Source: Sphagnum magellanicum (taxonomy: Eukaryota > Streptophyta > Sphagnopsida > Sphagnales > Sphagnaceae). From it: a stretch of DNA of 64,000 nt. The notes below the pieces were generated by a model, which had not been told where the DNA came from, made no database searches, and saw nothing but the letters and a program-made list of their open reading frames with translations. Shown one piece after another: positions 57,680 to 64,000 of the stretch. The stretch spans positions 13,640,001 through 13,704,000 of the forward strand of contig CM038915.1 in assembly GCA_021904315.1 (NCBI GenBank). Reading direction: 5' to 3'. The position numbers and the translations under genes are program-made. The first letter of the stretch is position 1. Each line of letters starts with the position of its first letter.

Positions 57680-60600
57680 ACTTGAAGACAAAAATATGTA
57701 TGGCAGAACAGACATAACTGAGAGCTAGTTTCCAATGAACCTGACAATTCCTAGACCTTCAACCATTGCAAAAACTAGTGTGGCCTGTGCTGCTGCACAA
57801 GTGTGAATGGGACCTTGTCAATAGAGCCCAATTGTGGAAATTAAATTAAATTAATTTCCAGGGACAAAAACTACTCAAAATTGAATATCTCCCCCACCTA
57901 ATCATGATGGGTAAATAATGGAAATAAATGATACATCTTATGGGCCTTATACTTCAAAATCTTTTGAGTAGGGATTTAAACATGGACTCGTGAATTGTTC
58001 AATTAACTATTTTGGGTTAGGAATAATTGAAAGTCAATTATGTGAACTTATTACATGTTAGGAAAATATATTTCACATAATTTAACAAGTTTCCATACAA
58101 CAAATGATAATTCTAGAAGGTTAGTAAGTGGCAAAATATTATTGATTTGAAATTGATGAGTGATAATGTTTATTACATGTAAATGAATGTGGTTGCTAAT
58201 TTATGAGCGGAGGTTTCTTATTAAGCCTTGTACTATGATTTTGTGTGTAATCAACCTATGATGCAATAAACTTGTATATCGTAATACCTTTTTAGGTTTG
58301 GCATTGACATGCTAAATAATTAATTTAATTTTCACACGGTTAAAATTTGAATTCTGAAAATTTTGGCATTTTGTATTAAATTTATTATAACCAAATGCTT
58401 ATAGAAAAGAAGTTTAGTGCTTTTGTGATTATGCGGTCAATAAATTACCAATGAAAGCTACTAAAAAAGATTCAAGGATCAAACTTGGTTGGTTGCATGA
58501 ATTTTTAAAATTTTCATCATAACTAAATATTAATATCCAAAAAATTCAGCAAATTATAAAAATAGTTTAATTTATGTTGAACCTGAAAAGGTACTATGGT
58601 ATGTGAAACTTGTGTTTGTGAAAGCTTGCACAAGGAAAAACTTATGCAAGTTTGGTGAATGATCCCCCTAAGGTGAAGTCTTCAAGTGTGTGATGAGCTC
58701 CCCTTTTAGTGAAGCCCACACAAAGACCAAACTTTTGATGCATGGATGATTTTAATTCAAAAAAATATAAGTTTTGTATATTTATAGTATGTGTGTTGTA
58801 TGAATAATGCTTGTGTGGGGGATTTTAGTTTAAATAATCTACTTATTGTTTTTTTGGCCAAGTACATGTTCACCCATGTAAACATTTGGCATACAAATTT
58901 TTTGAATGAAAACATAAGGAGGTTGTTGCAAAATAAGGTGGATTATTTGTTGTGTCACATTACAATTTTCTGCAAAGTGTTATGCATTAACATGCCATAA
59001 AATCATCATTATACCAAATTTGCCATTGAATTAACACTCCCAACTTGAATAAGAAAACACACACATATATATAATTGTAACATATATAATACACTAAATA
59101 TAGAGGAATGCATTTTTAAGGTTGAAAAATATGGACTATTTTTTTATCTATGGTTTTGTATGAGTACATTTTTCAATATGGATTTTTTTGGGCATATTTT
59201 ATAAGGACCAATATATGAAATATTAAAGAATAAATAATTTAGATGATTTTCTTTTTGTTACAAAAAATTTAGCCCAAAAAATTGAACTTTTGAATGTTTT
59301 GAAATTGACATTATTTGCAAATTTTCATATCATAATCATTTTTTGATAGATTTCAATGTTTTTTCATATGTCAAAAAGTTATCTAATTGGGCTTTTATTC
59401 ACATAATCTATATTAGCTCATTAATCACCTTGTAATCCGCGATTTCAACAATGATATCATAGTAAATTATGAATAGTGAATTGATTTTTTATGAATTATA
59501 AATATCTCTCATAATTGGTCCACCTTATCTTGCAACCACCTAAAGATTTCAAGGTTGGATGGATCCCCTCCATATTAGTTCATTCCAAGAGTTTTAGTAT
59601 TCTTTTGACCACTTCAAATATGAAATGATGACATTGTGAATGTGAAAAAGTTTTAGTTTTTTGAAGTAGATAGTAGGCCTTTCAAATTTGGCATTCATTC
59701 ATTAATATATGCCTCTGTGGTTCCTTTTGTGTTTCAACATTTTAATTTTTGTGTTGAAGGTTACAATGTCAACATTTTCAAGCAAAATTTGTGCCTACAC
59801 ATTTTATTTACGTTTTATCTTTCAACTTTTGCATTAAAGTTCTCAACATTAACATTTTCAAGTTTTGTTATTTTTGAATAATGTTAAATTTCAAGTTCAT
59901 TGTGCTTAAAATATTTTGAAAATGTCCTACATTGAAATGTTTGCAAGCACATTGTGTTTATGTGATAGTTCTTGCTCATCCTTGTATGTCACCATCAAAA
60001 TGTTCATACATCTAACTGTACCTCTTGTTTTGTAATTCGAAGGCTTTGGGTTGGCACTTTTGTTTTCACTTATTTGTGTAATTTTTTGTGGGGGCTTTTA
60101 AGTTATTTTGTAATTTTGAAGATTACAACTAAATTTTTTTTAAAAGCAATGGGCAACACAAGAAATAAAGAAAGGAGGAAAAGAATTATTAAAGGGAGGT
60201 CCTACTAAAAGGGTTACTAAAAGGGCTAAGTCTAAACATGATTAACTAAACCAATCATGGGTGAAAACACATTAAGGGTGAACCACTTTTCACCCTATAT
60301 ATATATATATATATATAACAAGTATCATGGTACATAGTAACCTAAAATCTTGATGACATCCTTTGGCTATCGTAAACATAAGAAAAATAAAATAAAATTG
60401 TATGACAACATTTTGGATTTCAAAGTTCATTTTGAGTCAAAAGTAACCTTGATGCAACAATTAAATGAACAAGATTGAATAAAATCGATGTATATAAAGG
60501 ATATAACTTACATTATTTCAATGGCCATAAAGCCTCATGTTTGTGATTCATGAAACATTACTAAACAAAAGAAAATTGAAAAAAAATGTAATTTTCATCT

Positions 60601-61485
60601 ATAAAATCTCCCCCTCTTTGATATGGTAGTGGTTTTTTTCTTTTTTTAAATATTATTATGCTTTCTATGCCAAACAAATTGAAATAAAACACAAATTTTA
60701 AATGGAATTTCATCCAAAAAAATTATTTTTTAAATGGTCCTAGATTTAATTGATCTATAATAATATCATACACCATAAAAAAATTCACACAATAGTTCCA
60801 CCCCCAACCCTAGTTTTGAAATGTATATGCAATTTTTCAAACTTTGTGATGAACATTACTTTGTCATAAATATATTCCATATTTTCAAGTTCTTTCATGT
60901 TTGTTAGATTTTTTAAAATAATTTCTAAAGAAAATAAAATATACTTAAAACAAACAAAATAAATCCAAAATGTGATGTTCATATGTTACCCAAAAAAATA
61001 ATTGTAAAAAAATTATACTTGTCACTACAATTTTTGAATGGTTTAATGTGTTTTCACCCTAATTATACTTTTATGGGTTTGAATGATAATACTATAAAAT
61101 ATATCACAAAATTGTGAAACATGTAATTTTATTGAACTAAAATATTGAAATTAATATGATTATTGTTCTTATGTGATAATAATCCGGAAAAACATTCTTT
61201 GATAGGCAATCAAATAAGCTATTATGATATGTAAGTAGGTTTAGTAGATTAAAATGATGAAGATCCTACTTTACAATGTCTTTTTTTATAAAATGAGGTG
61301 CAAGTAGATTTAAATGATTTCAAAATCAAAATTTAAAAGTGAAAGGCAATAATTATACCATACATTTTGTGAAAACAAGTAATTTACAAGTAATTTATTT
61401 AACTTTTGGAATGGAAATAACTTTTAATATGGATATGATATGGGAAAACATAAATGAAAAAAATATTTACATGATTATTTTTTAA
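57680..61485. other. AT-rich gene-poor DNA
   Basis: No supported gene on either strand. (TA)n at 60297-60317. Frames are short and AT-driven. Confidence 0.5.
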
Positions 61486-61489
61486 TTCA

Positions 61490-62090
61490 CCTAGTCTTGT
61501 ATTTTCCTATCTATTTGCCTATTTATGTAAATAATTAAGTCTTATTTTTCTACCTACCTATGTAGGTAGGTAAGTATGTAATGTAGGTATTTAGGTTCTA
61601 GGATTTACCAGCCTACCTACCTATGGCTATTTACCAATTTACTTAACTATTAATATAAATATTTATTTTATTTTATTTTCAATTAATATGCCATACATGT
61701 GGGAATTTTTTTGTTGTGCCACGTGTCATAATCTTAAACCATCATTAACGATCAAAATACAATGGAGATCAATATTTGGAAAAAAAATTAAATCCAAAAA
61801 ACCTCATAATGTTACGTGTTAAAATTTAATGGATGGATGAAAATTAATAACATTTGCATGATGTTATGACTATAGTTATAATGGAATAGCATAGTAGTTG
61901 AACATGAGTTGTTTCAATAGAGTTGCATCATATATATGTTGAGTTGTAACTTTTACAATTCTTGTAATTTATGAAATTTGTTTGATAGCACTCACAATGT
62001 AAAAATATGATGAGTTACAAGTGGTCATTGTAACTCAAAAATTGAATTGTAAAGTTAATTGCAAAACGTCCTTTTTTTCATAATCTGTTA
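61490..62090 (+). repeat. Long dispersed repeat 'D', copy 2
   Basis: Same order of blocks as 21000-21645: ACCTACCTATGTAGGTAGGT, TTAATATGCCAT, GTGCCACGTGTCA, AACCATCATTAACGATC, ATGGATGGATGA, GTTATAATGGAATAGCATAG, TAACTCAAAAATTGAATTG and CCTTTTTTTCATAA. Same orientation, about 40.5 kb away. Confidence 0.75.
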
Positions 62091-64000
62091 TCATAAAATG
62101 CCCAATGAAATTTTTTCTTTTTCTTTTATGTATTATATTAAAATCAACAATTAAATTTTGGGAATGTTCCATTTGAAATTTGGTTTCAGACATTAAGGTG
62201 AATTGATCACGCAAAATATCATTATTGAAAAGAAAATTTGTATTTTTTTCTTTTTTTGGTAAGTATTGAATAAAAATTTAAACTAATTTGTTATTAATAT
62301 TTTTATTGCATGGAATGCTGAAAAATGAAATAACATAATACAATTGCATGAATCCCAATTATTTTTCAAAGTGTCCATTGATGTAAAATCAAAATTTTCA
62401 TTCTAATTAAAACACATAGCTGGTTGTGAAAATTGAATATGAGGTTTTTTTGAAAAATATCGAAAATCATCCAAATCTATGTGAACTTTGCAATCATTTC
62501 TTTGAAAAGTAGGCGAAGACTTAAATAGATCATTAAAATATTCAATTGGCTTAGAATGTTGAAAGTTGTAAACTATATGTAAAGGGATAAATTGAAAGTC
62601 CATTCCACATTAAAACATAATGCATTTTGATATTTTATTCCAAATGTAAATTAGCTTTTGTAATATTCAATTATAAAAAATATTGCAATGAAATTTCCTC
62701 ATAAACCTCTTGTTGGACTAATTAGTGCCATTTTGGTCACATATTAATGTTCATTTGTGACCAGATTTTGATGTAATTCAAACAAAAAACTTGGATTTAC
62801 TTCTTGAATTCAACATTATTAAGTTTTTTCAGTATTTAATTATAAACATTGATTTAAATGTGCTATGTTATTTTGCCTCAATTGATGAGATGACAAATGA
62901 TTATCCAATAAATAAAATAAAAAATAAAAAAGACAATTGCCTATTTCATATTTATATGTTGAAACTAAATTAAGACCATATGAATACAATACATTTTCAA
63001 ATGATGGATTGAAAATATATAATAAAGTTATTTCCGTTATTATGAACTTTAATTTATTCTAGATATATCATTAATAACAATCACCTTCTTCACATATACA
63101 CATTTAAAACAAAAAGGTGAAATCAATGATTCATTATAACATTATTTACATTGTTAAAAAGTTGTTTGTAGTAAAAAAATTGTTTATATTGAAAAATCAC
63201 TTACTTTGAAAAATTGATTGTATTGAAAAAACTACTTATATTAAAAAACATGTTGGATTCAAGACTTGTTTGTATTGAAAAACTATTAATAATGAGAATT
63301 TATTTTAAACATTTAAAAGCAGGAAATCACAAAAAACCTGGTATAGGAATTTTCACATATATGTCCAATATTTGTATACGAAAAGTGATTATAGAAAAGG
63401 TCGCACCAAAACTATCAATGACATTAGTGTTTAAGAGGGGTTTTGTTTAAAATCTACTTACATTCATCAAAGTCAAACTTGCTTTTCATATTATGTGAAA
63501 CATCATCACTATAATTAATTGCCAAAAGAGTAATCAAACTCTCAGCACATAATTGGTTTATACTTGTGAAATAAATTGTTGAATGTCTTCTTGGAAAACC
63601 AACAAGGGTAGATGTTGGCAAGAATCAAAATTTACCATGAACATGAATTGAAACAAGGAGTTGAACTTGTTTTAGATGAGCTAAATTTAAGAATTCAATG
63701 TCATATGCATGATACTTCAAGCCATTTTCATCAATGGTTAATAATATAGGTCCATCATTGGTTAGAATGGAACCACAAAGGAAACTTGATTTTTGAACCT
63801 TTGATTTTGAATAACAAACGTTATAATGAACATCACTTGTTGATCATTTATGATAACATTTGCTACATGACAATTTTCACACTTTTTTTTGAATGGAGGT
63901 GTAGGAAGGTTAGTTATAAACAACACCGTAGTCACTTGAAAAAAATGAAATAAAATGTTAAAACAAGAAAGCAATGAAGACATGAAGAAAAAAAAAGAAA
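62091..64000. other. AT-rich gene-poor DNA to window end
   Basis: No supported gene. Repetitive GTATTGAAAAA-like words at 63180-63290. Short frames only. Confidence 0.45.

Overview
This is nuclear DNA from a land plant, most likely a non-seed plant (bryophyte, lycophyte or fern grade). The evidence is a GOLDEN2-LIKE (GLK) transcription factor gene with a complete GARP domain and C-terminal GCT box, spliceosomal introns with GT-AG borders, plant-type SCO1 and Rubisco-LSMT-like SET genes, and telomere-type CCCTAAA motifs used as interstitial repeats. The species cannot be fixed from sequence alone; the GLK domain wording looks closer to what I recall of moss-type GLK proteins than to angiosperm ones, which is a weak impression. 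I see no bacterial, organellar or viral genes and no CRISPR.

Layout. 1-6.5 kb: AT-rich, gene-poor DNA with the first copy of a short dispersed element and a CCCTAAA-rich minisatellite. 6.5-11.6 kb: a GC-rich island with an apparently intronless GLK gene on the minus strand (CDS 8167-10170), its repeat-rich 3' flank, and a roughly 700 bp minisatellite upstream of its promoter. 11.6-25.8 kb: gene-poor, AT-rich DNA with a badly decayed Ty3/gypsy element on the minus strand (reverse transcriptase remnant 13.70-13.99 kb, linker 18.8-19.2 kb, possible gag piece 22.2-22.4 kb). 25.8-37 kb: spacer with MITEs, microsatellites and local duplications, no gene recognised. 37.2-39.4 kb: a probable plus-strand multi-exon gene of unknown product. 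40.17-43.43 kb: a complete seven-exon SCO1/HCC1 copper chaperone gene (minus). 45.39-50.77 kb: a complete fourteen-exon SET-domain methyltransferase gene of the Rubisco-LSMT-like family (minus). 51-58 kb: spacer with three more copies of the short dispersed element, a second TTA-flanked MITE and other repeats. 58-64 kb: AT-rich DNA containing a second copy of a roughly 600 bp repeat also present at 21 kb.

The genes do not form a pathway cluster. GLK is a nuclear regulator of chloroplast genes, SCO1 is a mitochondrial cytochrome c oxidase assembly factor, and the SET protein probably methylates a protein lysine. What stands out is the repeat architecture: a six-copy dispersed element, two equal-length TTA-flanked MITEs, a GGTTC/GAACC-rich repeat just upstream of SCO1, and a direct repeat in two introns that brackets two exons of the SET gene.

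Exon borders were worked out by hand from splice signals, reading phase and remembered family motifs. They are internally phase-consistent but untested.
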